A stretch of DNA of 64,000 bases. Origin: Veillonellales bacterium (GTDB taxonomy: Bacteria > Bacillota > Negativicutes > JAAYSF01). The translations under genes were made by a program, and so were the position numbers. Each line of letters opens with the position of its first letter. The stretch's first letter is position 1. The stretch covers positions 1-64,000 of the forward strand of contig JBDKTO010000091.1 in NCBI GenBank assembly GCA_039680175.1, read 5' to 3'. Shown piece by piece: positions 18,563-27,493 of the stretch. The notes beneath the pieces are model-generated. The model was not told where the DNA came from. It saw only the letters and a program-made list of their open reading frames with translations, and searched no databases.

Positions 18563-19457
18563 AATAAATACCCTTCTCCACATACTTGAATTCAAGAATC
18601 AGCATTGCCACGAACAGTGCCATTGTGACAATGGCAAAAGCAGACGCATACCCGGCGTGGTAGAGAGTAAAGCCCTCCTGATAGACCTGATAAATCGCGT
18701 TGGAACTGGCATTATCCGGACCGCCCTGGGTAACCACCTTGATCGGAGTAAAAACATACTGCAGTCCCTGGACAACGGTCATAATAAAAATATAGATGCC
18801 GGTAGCGCTGCTCATCGGCAGAACGATATCAAAAAAAATCCGGTGCGGCGGCACATTATCAATCCGGGCCGCTTCAATGACTTCTCTGGGTACCCCGCTC
18901 ACTCCGCCGAAGATGACAATGAAATTATAGCCAAACACTTTCCAGGTGGTAATCATGCTCAGCACAACGATAACCAGCCCCTGAGTCTTGCTCCAGACGG
19001 GCATGGCGATGCCAAAGAACTTGGCAATAATAGCCACCGGGCCGGAAACGGGATTCAGAATCCACAAATATAAGATAGAGCCGACGACAAGGGAAATCAC
19101 ACTGGGCAGGAAAAACGCACTTTTATAAAATTCCCGCCCCCGCTTGATTACAAAAGACAAAATAAACGCTAATGCGTAAGGTGCCGCGCAATTAAGCACC
19201 AGCAAAATTATAATGTAGGCCAAAGTATTTTTTAATACCAAATAGGTCAGCGGGTCTTGGAACATGGCAATATAGTTTTTCCAGCCGACAAAGGCTTTGA
19301 TCGGCTTAATCATATTCCAATCAAACAAACTTAAATAAACCGTATAGAAAAGCGGATAAAACATAAAAACCGCAAAGACAAGTACCGCCGGCAAAATAAA
19401 GCCGTAGGCCATTAACGTGTCCCGGGTAATCAGCTGATACCGGCCTTTTTTTCCCAT
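18552..19457 (-). CDS. ABC transporter permease, UgpA/MalF family
   Basis: A 301-residue CUT1 permease with six predicted helices and the EAA motif EAARIDNVPPHRIFFDIVLP. The ATG at 19457 follows GAGGGGTG. It is located between the solute-binding protein and the second permease gene, the usual order B-A-E-C of ugp operons. Specificity cannot be read from the permease. Confidence 0.88.
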   Translation of the reverse strand: MGKKGRYQLITRDTLMAYGFILPAVLVFAVFMFYPLFYTVYLSLFDWNMIKPIKAFVGWKNYIAMFQDPLTYLVLKNTLAYIIILLVLNCAAPYALAFILSFVIKRGREFYKSAFFLPSVISLVVGSILYLWILNPVSGPVAIIAKFFGIAMPVWSKTQGLVIVVLSMITTWKVFGYNFIVIFGGVSGVPREVIEAARIDNVPPHRIFFDIVLPMSSATGIYIFIMTVVQGLQYVFTPIKVVTQGGPDNASSNAIYQVYQEGFTLYHAGYASAFAIVTMALFVAMLILEFKYVEKGIYYEK

Positions 19458-19591
19458 TCTGCTTTTTCACCCCTCTTTGTATCATGCCAGCGTGTCAAAA
19501 AACGGCGGTCCAGATATTCTTCTGCATCCACCGTTTTCAACATTTCTCGTTATTCCGTCTTCGCTCCGGGGAGCTCCTGTAAACGAACTTT

Positions 19592-20890
19592 CTAATTCAG
19601 CAGTTCATTGATTTTTGTCTGGGTTGTCGTCAAACCCTCTCTGGCCGAAATGCTGCCGCTTAAAATCCGGTCCCTGACATCAAGCAGCAGCTGCTCGGCC
19701 TGAAGTCCCGCATCTCCCGGGAAAGAAGTCCACGGCACCACGCCGTCCATTTGTGTCGTAGCGGCTGCCATCATCTTATTTTCTGCCAAAAAGCTTTTCA
19801 GACCATTGTCAGCTTCCGCTACACCTTTGCGCGGCGGCACATAGCCGGTGCCTTTCGTCCACGCCGCCATGGATTCAACACTATAAAGATATTTTTCAAA
19901 CTCCCATGCCGCTTTCTGTTCCGCTTCCGACTGTGCCGTAATAGCCAGAAAACATCCGCCTGCCGGCAGCCGCTTCGTTTTGCCCTGCCAGGAGGGCGAA
20001 TTGATTGCCGCAACATCAAAGGCCGCGCCCTTTTGGACATTCGCTCTTTGAGCGATAGTTGTGTATAACATGCCTACATTTCCGTCAATAAAGGACTGTA
20101 CGCCCTCACCCCAGGAAATATGCAAGGCAGATTTTGTTTTCGTAACCATATCGGCATAGGCTTCGTAAGCCTGAATCCCTTCTTCCGACGCAAAACTGGC
20201 TTTGCCGTTTGTCATCATTCTGGCACCGTTGCTTTCCAAAAGAGCCTGCTGCGCCCAGTTGTCGGCAGGTTCCTGCATATAAAAGCCGTATTTACCGGTT
20301 TTCTCCCTAATGGTATTCGAGAATTGGATCAATTCTTCCCAGGTTTTTGGTCCGTTTTCATCCAAACCGGCTTGACGCAAAAGATCTTTGTTGATATACA
20401 GCACCGGATTACTCAGGGAATAGGGAATCCCCACCTGAGAGCCTTTGCTGTTTTTCGCAAGACCTAAAATATTGGGCAGGAAATTGTCCTGTAAATACGT
20501 TTTGTCCTGCGGAAAATGAGCATCAATAATTTTTTGCGGATCAACATAATTGAAGTTATTGGAGAAATAGTCTAAAAATGCCCAGCCGATCTGGACGACC
20601 GCCGGCGATTTTCCGGCAGCTACCTCGGCCTGCAGATTCTGCATCAGCCCTTTATACATATCTGGATTGTAGCGGGCCACGACCTCCACGTCCTTACTCT
20701 GTGCATTAAAATCCTGAACCAGTTGTTCTACCGTTTTGCCTCCCTGGGTTTCCGCATTCACGTGCCAATATTCAATCTTGATTTTTTTGTTATCGCCCGC
20801 CGTATTATTGGAGTTTGAAGCGCCACAGCCTGCCAGCAGCATTGTACTGAGCAATCCAATAGCTGCTGCTTTTACGATATTTTTTCTCAT
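19592..20890 (-). CDS. ABC transporter solute-binding lipoprotein, UgpB-like
   Basis: A 432-residue extracytoplasmic binding protein. A signal peptide with lipobox LLAGC (Cys near residue 22) tethers it to the membrane. The mature part is of the cluster 1 sugar-binding family (EYWHVNAETQGGKTVEQLV). UgpB-type proteins bind sn-glycerol 3-phosphate or its diesters. That substrate is favoured here because the promoter carries three PHO-box-like repeats (20948-20976), but maltose-type sugars cannot be excluded. The stop is TAG. It is the first gene of the operon. Confidence 0.82.
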   Translation of the reverse strand: MRKNIVKAAAIGLLSTMLLAGCGASNSNNTAGDNKKIKIEYWHVNAETQGGKTVEQLVQDFNAQSKDVEVVARYNPDMYKGLMQNLQAEVAAGKSPAVVQIGWAFLDYFSNNFNYVDPQKIIDAHFPQDKTYLQDNFLPNILGLAKNSKGSQVGIPYSLSNPVLYINKDLLRQAGLDENGPKTWEELIQFSNTIREKTGKYGFYMQEPADNWAQQALLESNGARMMTNGKASFASEEGIQAYEAYADMVTKTKSALHISWGEGVQSFIDGNVGMLYTTIAQRANVQKGAAFDVAAINSPSWQGKTKRLPAGGCFLAITAQSEAEQKAAWEFEKYLYSVESMAAWTKGTGYVPPRKGVAEADNGLKSFLAENKMMAAATTQMDGVVPWTSFPGDAGLQAEQLLLDVRDRILSGSISAREGLTTTQTKINELLN

Positions 20891-20922
20891 TCTGTACTTC
20901 CTCTCCTTTTAATCTTATCTTT

Positions 20923-20976
20923 AGTATAGCGGCATAGGCTGATGCAAAAGTTAAGCCAATGTAAATTTTATGTAAA
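20923..20976 (-). promoter_or_regulatory. PHO-box-like triple repeat and -10 of the Ugp-type operon
   Basis: On the minus strand TTTACAT, TTTACAT and TTAACTT start exactly 11 bp apart (plus positions 20970-20976, 20959-20965, 20948-20954), each separated by 4 bp. A -10-like TATACT (20923-20928) lies 19 bp further on. TT(A/T/C)ACA repeats with an 11-bp period are the binding pattern of Bacillus PhoP, and glycerol-phosphate transporters are classical Pho-regulon members. Confidence 0.65.
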
Positions 20977-21068
20977 AATTGATTCATCTTCCAACCTGAT
21001 TTCCCACCTGTACGTTCACTGTCGCCCGCAGTTCCCCAGCACTGAAATCGGCTAACTAAACAGCAAAA

Positions 21069-21091
21069 AACCGGACGCAGCGCGTCCGGCT
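21069..21091 (-). terminator. Terminator of small exported-protein gene
   Basis: An 8-bp GC stem CCGGACGC/GCGTCCGG with a 3-nt loop, followed by T6 on the minus strand. Confidence 0.85.
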
Positions 21092-21096
21092 TTTTG

Positions 21097-21564
21097 CTAC
21101 ATACTCCTTTTGTCCCGATTGCGAAAACGGATCCATAAATAGCGAATCCCCATAATCACAGCGGCCAGAATCAAAATATTAAACAACAGACCGAAAATGG
21201 AAGACATCGCCCCCATCTGGCCAAACCCCAGCATGTGGCTCAACAGACCGCCCATAAGCATACCTCCGCCAAACATGCCGGCACTGCGCCAGAAGCCGCC
21301 GCTGCTCGACGGATTGTTGGCCGGCGTTGTTCCCGGTTTGTTCTGCGCGGCGGCCGGAGCCTTATCGCTATAGCTACCGGCTGGTGCCGACGGCTTATAT
21401 TGGGAATTAGGCGTCGCCGGTGATGTCTGCCTGACAGCAGGAGACGTTGTTGATGTGGATGACCGGGGCGTCGATGAACGCGAGCCGGAACTGCTGACGG
21501 CGGCAAAACAAAAAGAGTTGAATGCCAATAGCAGCACGGCGGTTAACGCAATGATCTTTTTCAT
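21097..21564 (-). CDS. Secreted/membrane protein with Ser/Thr/Pro-rich linker
   Basis: A 155-residue protein: an N-terminal signal peptide (MKKIIALTAVLLLAFNSFCFA), a low-complexity Ser/Thr/Pro/Ala-rich stretch (about residues 22-80), a Gly/Met-rich segment (MFGGGMLMGGLLSHMLG) and a final transmembrane helix followed by a basic tail. This resembles the N-terminal region of bacterial Tim44-like proteins, without the Tim44 domain itself. Stop codon TAG. Located 6 bp after a small upstream gene, so they are co-transcribed. Function unknown. Confidence 0.65.
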   Translation of the reverse strand: MKKIIALTAVLLLAFNSFCFAAVSSSGSRSSTPRSSTSTTSPAVRQTSPATPNSQYKPSAPAGSYSDKAPAAAQNKPGTTPANNPSSSGGFWRSAGMFGGGMLMGGLLSHMLGFGQMGAMSSIFGLLFNILILAAVIMGIRYLWIRFRNRDKRSM

Positions 21565-21570
21565 GCTATG

Positions 21571-21840
21571 TTATTCCTCCTTGTGAACTTTCACATCTTC
21601 CGGAAAAGCGTAGATGGCAGCCAGATTCGGCAGTTCTCCCCGCAAATACCGGTCGATATCATGAATATCAATAAAGAAAGAGCAATCCACCTGCAAATAG
21701 CCCTGTTCCTTGTCGTTAGTAAGTCCCTTCAGGTGATCCCGTAAGCGGATGCATTGTTCCTCCGCTGCCTTTACCTCCAATTCCACCAGCGGTACGCCGT
21801 AGTTCTTCAGTACTTCCTGCAGCGTGATTCGTTCGGACAT
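21571..21840 (-). CDS. Small hypothetical protein, 89 aa
   Basis: An 89-residue soluble protein starting MSERITLQEVLKNYGVPLVE, behind AGGAGAAT at good spacing. It has no cysteine motif, membrane helix or domain I recognise. It is acidic and predicted helical, with a hydrophobic core. Only 6 bp separate it from the exported-protein gene that follows, so both are likely in one operon. Confidence 0.55.
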   Translation of the reverse strand: MSERITLQEVLKNYGVPLVELEVKAAEEQCIRLRDHLKGLTNDKEQGYLQVDCSFFIDIHDIDRYLRGELPNLAAIYAFPEDVKVHKEE

Positions 21841-21944
21841 AAGTATTCTCCTCACTTTCATTCATCATTTATCGGTTCCGCTACCATTGGCTTTATTATA
21901 TCCCATCGTCCGTATCTTGTCGTCACCCCCTTTGCATTATACTT

Positions 21945-22667
21945 TCAGCGGCGGCCTCTGCCCAGATCCTGCAACACAACAGTGCCGAAAAACAAAGCCA
22001 GCATCGTGGTAAAAAAAAGGGCGTCATTTACATGATAATCAAAAGCGGCACCAAACATTTTTAACCCGATAACGGCAATCAGCACATAGGCTGCTGTCTC
22101 CAGTCCGGGGAACCGCTTCAGCAAGGTTAAAAAAACCTGAGCCACTCCCCGCATCATCGCCACTCCCAAAATTCCGCCTAAATAAAGAACCCAAACCTTC
22201 TCACTGACGCCAAAGGCTGCCAGGATGCTGTCGATGCTAAAAGCAATATCCATGATCTCCACCGTCAGCACCGTACGCCAAAATCCCAGCCGTTTAACCG
22301 TAACCCGGCGCTTTTTCTGATTGCGTTCCCGAAAATGCTGAAGGGGAAGCCACAACAGATACAGAGCGCCAATCAGCTTGATCCACCAGATATGAATCAG
22401 AAAAAGGCCAATGCCTATGGCGAGAAAGCGAAATAAATAAGCACCTAAAATGCCGTAAAATAACGCTTTGCGCTGCTTTTCCGGCGGCAGATGATTGACC
22501 ATCACCGCCAGTACCAGAGCGTTATCGGTTGACAACAATCCCTCCAGCATAACCAGGGTGCCAATAAGTCCCCAGCTCATTGGATCGGCTAATTCACTCC
22601 AGAATTCGGCAAAAGAAAAAAATCCGGCGAAGTTATTAAGCATTGCCTGTAAAAATTCACTGATCAA
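21945..22667 (-). CDS. TerC/YkoY-family integral membrane protein
   Basis: A 240-residue protein with seven predicted membrane helices and the TerC signature acidic motifs (LEGLLSTDNALVLA near residue 43 and EIMDIAFSIDSILA near residue 135). TerC/YkoY/Alx proteins export manganese or metallate proteins during export. Upstream lie a promoter, a yybP-ykoY-type leader and a terminator, which is how ykoY is controlled in Bacillus. This strongly suggests manganese homeostasis. Confidence 0.9.
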   Translation of the reverse strand: MISEFLQAMLNNFAGFFSFAEFWSELADPMSWGLIGTLVMLEGLLSTDNALVLAVMVNHLPPEKQRKALFYGILGAYLFRFLAIGIGLFLIHIWWIKLIGALYLLWLPLQHFRERNQKKRRVTVKRLGFWRTVLTVEIMDIAFSIDSILAAFGVSEKVWVLYLGGILGVAMMRGVAQVFLTLLKRFPGLETAAYVLIAVIGLKMFGAAFDYHVNDALFFTTMLALFFGTVVLQDLGRGRR

Positions 22668-22716
22668 TTTTCTCTCCCCCCCATTCGGCTAAACTCTGTC
22701 CATTTCCCCAAATAAA

Positions 22717-22761
22717 AACGAGACTCTTTTTATGACTGTAGAAGTCATCAAAAGTCTCGTT
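22717..22761 (-). terminator. Riboswitch expression-platform terminator
   Basis: A 9-bp stem AACGAGACT/AGTCTCGTT with an inner TGAC/GTCA helix, followed by T5 on the minus strand. It is placed between the aptamer-like leader and the terC start, as expected for transcriptional control. Confidence 0.85.
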
Positions 22762-22845
22762 AATTGACTGTCGTCAATGACAATGCCAGACGCCCAGGCG
22801 TCGCGGTTGTTGACATTGTCCTCCCTAACTACTCCCTCAAGATGT
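22762..22845 (-). ncRNA. yybP-ykoY-type (manganese) riboswitch aptamer
   Basis: The minus-strand leader has GAGGGAGTAG near its 5' side and TGTCAACA inside, both hallmarks of the yybP-ykoY aptamer, with complementary arms folding between them (GACGCC/GGCGTC). It is followed immediately by an intrinsic terminator and then a TerC/YkoY gene. The RNA class is known to bind Mn2+ and switch on exporter genes. A covariance-model scan was not possible here. Confidence 0.75.
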
Positions 22846-22854
22846 TACATTTGC

Positions 22855-22883
22855 ATTGTATATTACTCCTTGGCAAAAGTCAA
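22855..22883 (-). promoter_or_regulatory. Promoter of terC/riboswitch transcript
   Basis: Minus-strand TTGACT and TACAAT with a 17-bp spacer, just before the aptamer and overlapping the end of the intergenic region after the cyclodeaminase gene. Confidence 0.75.
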
Positions 22884-22904
22884 TCCTCAAATGCTTTGCC
22901 ATGT

Positions 22905-23543
22905 TTAAATATCCCGCAGGATTACATAGTCTTCATTTTTACGAAAGTTGTCCCGTATATCGGCGATCAGAGTCTCGGCTGATGCACTGAGCAGCACCAC
23001 CTGACCGTGAAGAGCGCTTACCAGAGTGTCATCCTCCAATTGTTTTACGTTCATAGCCGTATTCAGCAGTGCCCCTCTAAGACCGGCATAGCTGGTGAGC
23101 GCTCCCACTGCCAAGTCGCCGGCAGTGAGGGGATGAATCCTGCCCAGCAGGGACCGGCTGATTTCCAGCACCTCTAAACAGGCGCGAGCCGTTACCAGAG
23201 GAACTTCCGCCGCCTCCCGCAGAGCATTCTGAAAAGCAGTCCGAGCAATGGTACTGTCTTTTTCCCTTGCGCGGTAAACCTCCAGCAATTGACGCAGGAC
23301 AGCCGCGTCCCGATCAATCAGCTGCTCCAGTTGTTGATGCAATTTGGCCAAGCAATTCTTTTTTTCCGTAAAAAGCACAGACTCTCCCGCAAACTCCGGA
23401 CAGTTGCCGGAAACCTGAAGCACCATTTCCAGCAGCCCGGCCCCAGTCAGCCCGGATAAAGCGGCCACACTGCCGCCGCCAGGCGGTGGCGTAGCTGCCG
23501 CCAGCTTTTCACTAAACTCATGAATTGACAATTGATGCAGCAT
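22905..23543 (-). CDS. Cyclodeaminase/cyclohydrolase family protein (FchA-like)
   Basis: A 212-residue helical protein of the formiminotransferase-cyclodeaminase family, with the glycine-rich motif TPPPGGGSVAAL at residues about 18-29. In acetogens the stand-alone form (FchA) converts methenyl- to formyl-tetrahydrofolate in the methyl branch of the Wood-Ljungdahl pathway; in other organisms it deaminates formimino-folate. The ATG at 23543 follows GAGAGGT. No folate genes are adjacent, so the choice is open, but it fits the C1 metabolism elsewhere in the window. Confidence 0.85.
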   Translation of the reverse strand: MLHQLSIHEFSEKLAAATPPPGGGSVAALSGLTGAGLLEMVLQVSGNCPEFAGESVLFTEKKNCLAKLHQQLEQLIDRDAAVLRQLLEVYRAREKDSTIARTAFQNALREAAEVPLVTARACLEVLEISRSLLGRIHPLTAGDLAVGALTSYAGLRGALLNTAMNVKQLEDDTLVSALHGQVVLLSASAETLIADIRDNFRKNEDYVILRDI

Positions 23544-23802
23544 AATACCTCTCCCCATAATCTAGCAATATGATTACGATTTGCTCACTCAATATTGATT
23601 ACAATTATCCCTACGTTATATTCTACCAAATTATTCTAATTAATTATACTATAATTTTTACAAATTCGACATTTTTTCGTACCTCCTTGCTTACTTAAAT
23701 CAGAACACTCAACAGGAAAATGGAAAAAAATCGCGAAATTAAATTTAAAAATGGATATTTTGCAGAAGGTTCGCTTTCTCGCAAAAACTATAAGGAGTAT
23801 TT

Positions 23803-25959
23803 ATGGAAAAGAAACTGCTGTTTGCTTTAGATATCGGCACTCGCAGCGTAGTCGGCCTAGTCGGCGAACAAACCGAAACCTCCATACGACTATTGGCGAC
23901 CGAACGCCACGAGCATCATACCAGAGCCATGCTGGACGGCCAGATTCACGACGTACCGGAAGTCGCCAGCGCCCTGGCAATTGTGAAATCCCGTCTGGAA
24001 GATGATTGCGGTCCGCTAAAAAAAGTCGCGGTAGCGGCCGCCGGCCGGGCACTGTGCACCATCACCTGCAGTGCGGAAAGCGAAGTCCAGGGCAAGGGGC
24101 TGCTAACGGCCGATGACGAACAAACCTTAGAACTGTCTGCCATTCAGGCCGCCCAGCATCAATTGGCTACTTCCGGCACTGTCAGCGACCCCACCGGCTA
24201 TTATTGTGTCGGCTATAGCGTTGTTCACTTTACTCTGGACGGAACGATCCTAAAAACATTAGTCGGACAACGGGGTAAATCCGCCGGAGTAGAACTCATT
24301 GTCACCTTTCTGCCACGTCAGGTTATTGATTCCCTGCAGTCCGCACTGCTTAGCGTTGGACTGGAAATGGATACCCTGACACTAGAGCCCATCGCCGCCA
24401 TTAGCATCCTGATCCCGCCGACTATGCGTCATCTCAATCTGGCCCTGGTGGATGTAGGCGCCGGCACCTCCGATGTGGCCATTACCCGGGAAGGTTCCGT
24501 AGTCGGCTACGGCATGGTACCCTGCGCCGGCGATGAAATTACCGAAGCCATTTCTCAGCAGTATCTCCTCGATTTTAACGTAGCCGAAAAAGTCAAACGG
24601 CAATTAAACGGCAAGCATAAAAAGGTCACCTTCACCGATATATTAGGCGCAGTACAAAAAGCGCCTGTTAGCGACATTATCGCCGGCCTGTCGCCCCATG
24701 TGGCAGAATTGGCTCAGGCCATTGCCGGCCAAATTCTGACTCTGAACAAAACCGCGCCTCAGGCGGTATTGCTGGTCGGCGGCGGCTCTCTGACACCCAT
24801 GCTGCCGGAAGCTTTGGCCCAAGCCCTGGATATTCCGGCTTCCCGCGTGGCAATCCGCCGTCCGGATTCCATAGAAGATATTGTCGATATCCCTGAAGAC
24901 CTCTGTATGCCGGATGCGGTAACTCCCCTGGGAATTTTAAAACTATCCGGCAGCCGTACTTTGAACTTTGTAAATGTCACCTTGAATGGCCAGGCTTTAC
25001 ATTTATTCAACCTTGGTCAGCTTACCGTTGCCGATGCCTTGCTATCAGCCGGCATTCATATCCGAAGCCTACAAAGCAAACCCGGCCTGGGCGCAACCAT
25101 CAGCGTCAACGGACAAACTCAGTTTATCCGCGGCAGCCGCGGTAAGCCGGGCAGCATCCTGCTCAATGACAAACCCGCCGTCTATACCGATCGTCTTAAT
25201 GAAAATGATGTCATCACCGTTACCAAGGGGACGGACGGTACCGCCCCGGTTGTCACCCTGGGTGAAGTCGTTACACTTCCTCAGCCGCTGTCGGTGTCAG
25301 TCAACGGCACAAAGTACCAGCTGCCGCCCCTGCTGACACTGAATGATGCCCCGGCAGAAGCCGCTACCCCTCTGGCCGACCGGGACAAAGTAACCTGCCG
25401 TCTGCCAAAAACTCTAGCTGAAATACTGACACTGACCAAAACCCCCAGCACACCCCTGCACTATACCTACAAAGTAAACGGAATCGAACGGACCTACAGC
25501 GTATGGCCAAAATATATTGTGGATGACGCTCCGGCCACCGCTACTACCTCTATACCGGCAAACAGCGCCATTCAAAGCGTCCCGGCTCCCCTTCCCACCT
25601 TGCAGGAAATATTGGGGCTTTCCGACCCGGCTGACGATACCATTCAAGTTACTTTTAACGGTACCGTCTGCGGCATTCCTCTTCGGCGCTATCAATTTGC
25701 CGTTAACGGACAACCAGCCCAGCTTACCGATAAAGTTCCAGACAGCAGCGCCATTCAGTACACCTGCCTGGAACAGCCCCATCCCATGATCAGCGATGTG
25801 CTGCTGGCTGCCGAATTCAACCCCGGCAGCCTGCCGGCCGGCGGCCGGGTTGAAATTCGTCTCAATGGCCGCCCTGCCGAGTTCACTTCGCTGGTAAGTA
25901 GTGGCGATGCTATTGACATCGACATTGGCAGCAGCGAAGTAAAAACCAGCCTTGATTGA
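23803..25959 (+). CDS. Large FtsA/PilM-like actin-fold ATPase with C-terminal repeat domains
   Basis: A 718-residue protein. Residues 1-360 form an FtsA-like actin-fold ATPase (phosphate-1 ALDIGTRSVVGLV; phosphate-2 ALVDVGAGTSDVAI; adenosine motif LLVGGGSLTPML). The C-terminal half, absent from ordinary FtsA, has repeated short beta-rich segments built on VNG...DxxxDxD, reminiscent of ThiS/ubiquitin-like or SLBB folds (VTLNGQALHL, VSVNGTKYQL, VRLNGRPAEF-like). AAGGAG precedes the ATG. It is monocistronic. It could be a cell-division or envelope-assembly protein; the tail's partner is unknown. Confidence 0.75.
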   Translation: MEKKLLFALDIGTRSVVGLVGEQTETSIRLLATERHEHHTRAMLDGQIHDVPEVASALAIVKSRLEDDCGPLKKVAVAAAGRALCTITCSAESEVQGKGLLTADDEQTLELSAIQAAQHQLATSGTVSDPTGYYCVGYSVVHFTLDGTILKTLVGQRGKSAGVELIVTFLPRQVIDSLQSALLSVGLEMDTLTLEPIAAISILIPPTMRHLNLALVDVGAGTSDVAITREGSVVGYGMVPCAGDEITEAISQQYLLDFNVAEKVKRQLNGKHKKVTFTDILGAVQKAPVSDIIAGLSPHVAELAQAIAGQILTLNKTAPQAVLLVGGGSLTPMLPEALAQALDIPASRVAIRRPDSIEDIVDIPEDLCMPDAVTPLGILKLSGSRTLNFVNVTLNGQALHLFNLGQLTVADALLSAGIHIRSLQSKPGLGATISVNGQTQFIRGSRGKPGSILLNDKPAVYTDRLNENDVITVTKGTDGTAPVVTLGEVVTLPQPLSVSVNGTKYQLPPLLTLNDAPAEAATPLADRDKVTCRLPKTLAEILTLTKTPSTPLHYTYKVNGIERTYSVWPKYIVDDAPATATTSIPANSAIQSVPAPLPTLQEILGLSDPADDTIQVTFNGTVCGIPLRRYQFAVNGQPAQLTDKVPDSSAIQYTCLEQPHPMISDVLLAAEFNPGSLPAGGRVEIRLNGRPAEFTSLVSSGDAIDIDIGSSEVKTSLD

Positions 25960-25964
25960 TATGT

Positions 25965-26003
25965 AAAAGCAGTGTAGTAAATTTGCTACGCTGCTTTTTT
26001 TTT
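25965..26003 (+). terminator. Terminator after FtsA-like gene
   Basis: Stem AAAAGCAGTGTAG with CTACGCTGCTTTT (one G-T pair), then a T8 run. Confidence 0.85.
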
Positions 26004-26032
26004 GCATGCTCAGACAGTATTTGCCAGAAAAA

Positions 26033-26061
26033 TTTACAATATTAAAAAATAAGTGTATAAT
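26033..26061 (+). promoter_or_regulatory. Promoter of amidohydrolase-aspartase operon
   Basis: TTTACA and TATAAT separated by 17 bp, 52 bp before the start codon of the amidohydrolase gene. Confidence 0.75.
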
Positions 26062-26112
26062 AGATTCAGAATATGAATACAGAATACAAAATACCCTGTA
26101 AGGGAGGAAAAA

Positions 26113-27444
26113 ATGGATTTAGTTGCAAAAATTAAAGAATTGACAAAAAATTTAGAACAAACAGCCATCGCTAGGCGTCGCGATTTTCACCGTTACGCCG
26201 AAACAGGCTGGACAGAATTTCGGACAGCCTCGCTTGTAGCTGATGAATTAAACCGGCTTGGCTATCAGGTTGCAAGTGGTGATGAAGTAATTGATGGCGC
26301 TCAAATGATGGGTGTACCAAGTGCCGCTGATTTGGAATTACATAAAAAGCGTGCCCTGGAACAGGGAGGAAAAGCGGCCTGGATTGCCAAAATGGAAGGC
26401 GGCAAAACAGGAATCGTTGGCATTTTGCAATTTGCCAACCCAGGTCCCACGGTAGCTCTGCGGTTTGATTTGGATGCAAATGACGTCTCAGAGTCAACAG
26501 CCAAGGAGCACCGGCCGAATCAGGCACAGTTTGCCTCTGTCAACAACGGCGCGATGCATGCCTGCGGTCATGACGGACATATGGCCGTTGGGCTGGCAGT
26601 GGCCTGCATCCTGTCGCAATTGAAAGAGAATCTAAGCGGCAGAATAAAGCTGATCTTTCAGCCGGCCGAGGAAGGAGTACGCGGCGCTAAGGCCATGGTG
26701 GCAAAAGGCATCGTGGATGATGTCGATTATTTATTGGGCATGCATTTCGGTCTTCAGCTGCGTAAAACGGGACAAGCGGCCTGCAACGTAACCGGGTTTC
26801 TGGCTACAAGCAAATATGACGCCATGTTTACGGGACTTCCGGCCCATGCCGGCGCAGCGCCGGAAGCGGGACGCAATGCGTTGCTGGCAGCGGCGGCAGC
26901 GGCTCTCAATCTGCATGCCATACCGAGGCACAGCGAGGGAATTTCCCGCATTAATGTAGGAATCATGCAAGCCGGTACCGGACGCAATGTCATTGCCCCC
27001 AATGCGGTGATTAAACTGGAAACACGGGGCGCAACGAGCAGGATCAACCAGTTTATGGCCGACGAAGCCTCACGAATTATTCACAGCGCTGCTGCCATGT
27101 ACGGGGTGGATGTTGCGACCAAAGAAGTGGGCGGAGCCGCCGGCTGCAACAGTTCGTCAGCCTTGGCTGAAAAACTGGTTAAACTAGCGAAAGAGGCAAC
27201 TATCTTCGATGAAATCGTACCAGAATGTCATTTTGGCGCCAGCGAAGACTGCTCTTATTTCATGGAAAGAGTCCAGGAGCATGGCGGACAAGCCGCTTAT
27301 ATACTAGTCGGTGCGGACTTGGCAGCAGGTCATCATGATTCCTTGTTCGATTTCGACGAACAGGCGTTAAGCAAGGCGATCCGCTTTTTAAGTACTGCAG
27401 CGGCCGAGCTTTTATCGCCCGGCAACGTAGAACAGAACAAATAA
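26113..27444 (+). CDS. M20-family amidohydrolase (AbgB/IAA-Asp hydrolase-like)
   Basis: A 443-residue zinc amidohydrolase of the M20D family, with RRDFHRYAETGW at the N-terminus, the metal segment HACGHDGHMAVG, the catalytic PAEEGVRGAKAMV and a dimerisation domain (THAGAAPEAGRNAL-like). These enzymes remove amino acids from N-acyl or aryl conjugates, such as p-aminobenzoyl-glutamate or indoleacetyl-aspartate. Because an aspartase gene follows by 49 bp, an N-acyl-aspartate substrate is attractive (inference). GGGAGG precedes the ATG. Confidence 0.88.
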   Translation: MDLVAKIKELTKNLEQTAIARRRDFHRYAETGWTEFRTASLVADELNRLGYQVASGDEVIDGAQMMGVPSAADLELHKKRALEQGGKAAWIAKMEGGKTGIVGILQFANPGPTVALRFDLDANDVSESTAKEHRPNQAQFASVNNGAMHACGHDGHMAVGLAVACILSQLKENLSGRIKLIFQPAEEGVRGAKAMVAKGIVDDVDYLLGMHFGLQLRKTGQAACNVTGFLATSKYDAMFTGLPAHAGAAPEAGRNALLAAAAAALNLHAIPRHSEGISRINVGIMQAGTGRNVIAPNAVIKLETRGATSRINQFMADEASRIIHSAAAMYGVDVATKEVGGAAGCNSSSALAEKLVKLAKEATIFDEIVPECHFGASEDCSYFMERVQEHGGQAAYILVGADLAAGHHDSLFDFDEQALSKAIRFLSTAAAELLSPGNVEQNK

Positions 27445-27493
27445 CAGAGCGAGAAGTTAATTTGATATATTTAAAAAAGGGAGACGAGATATT

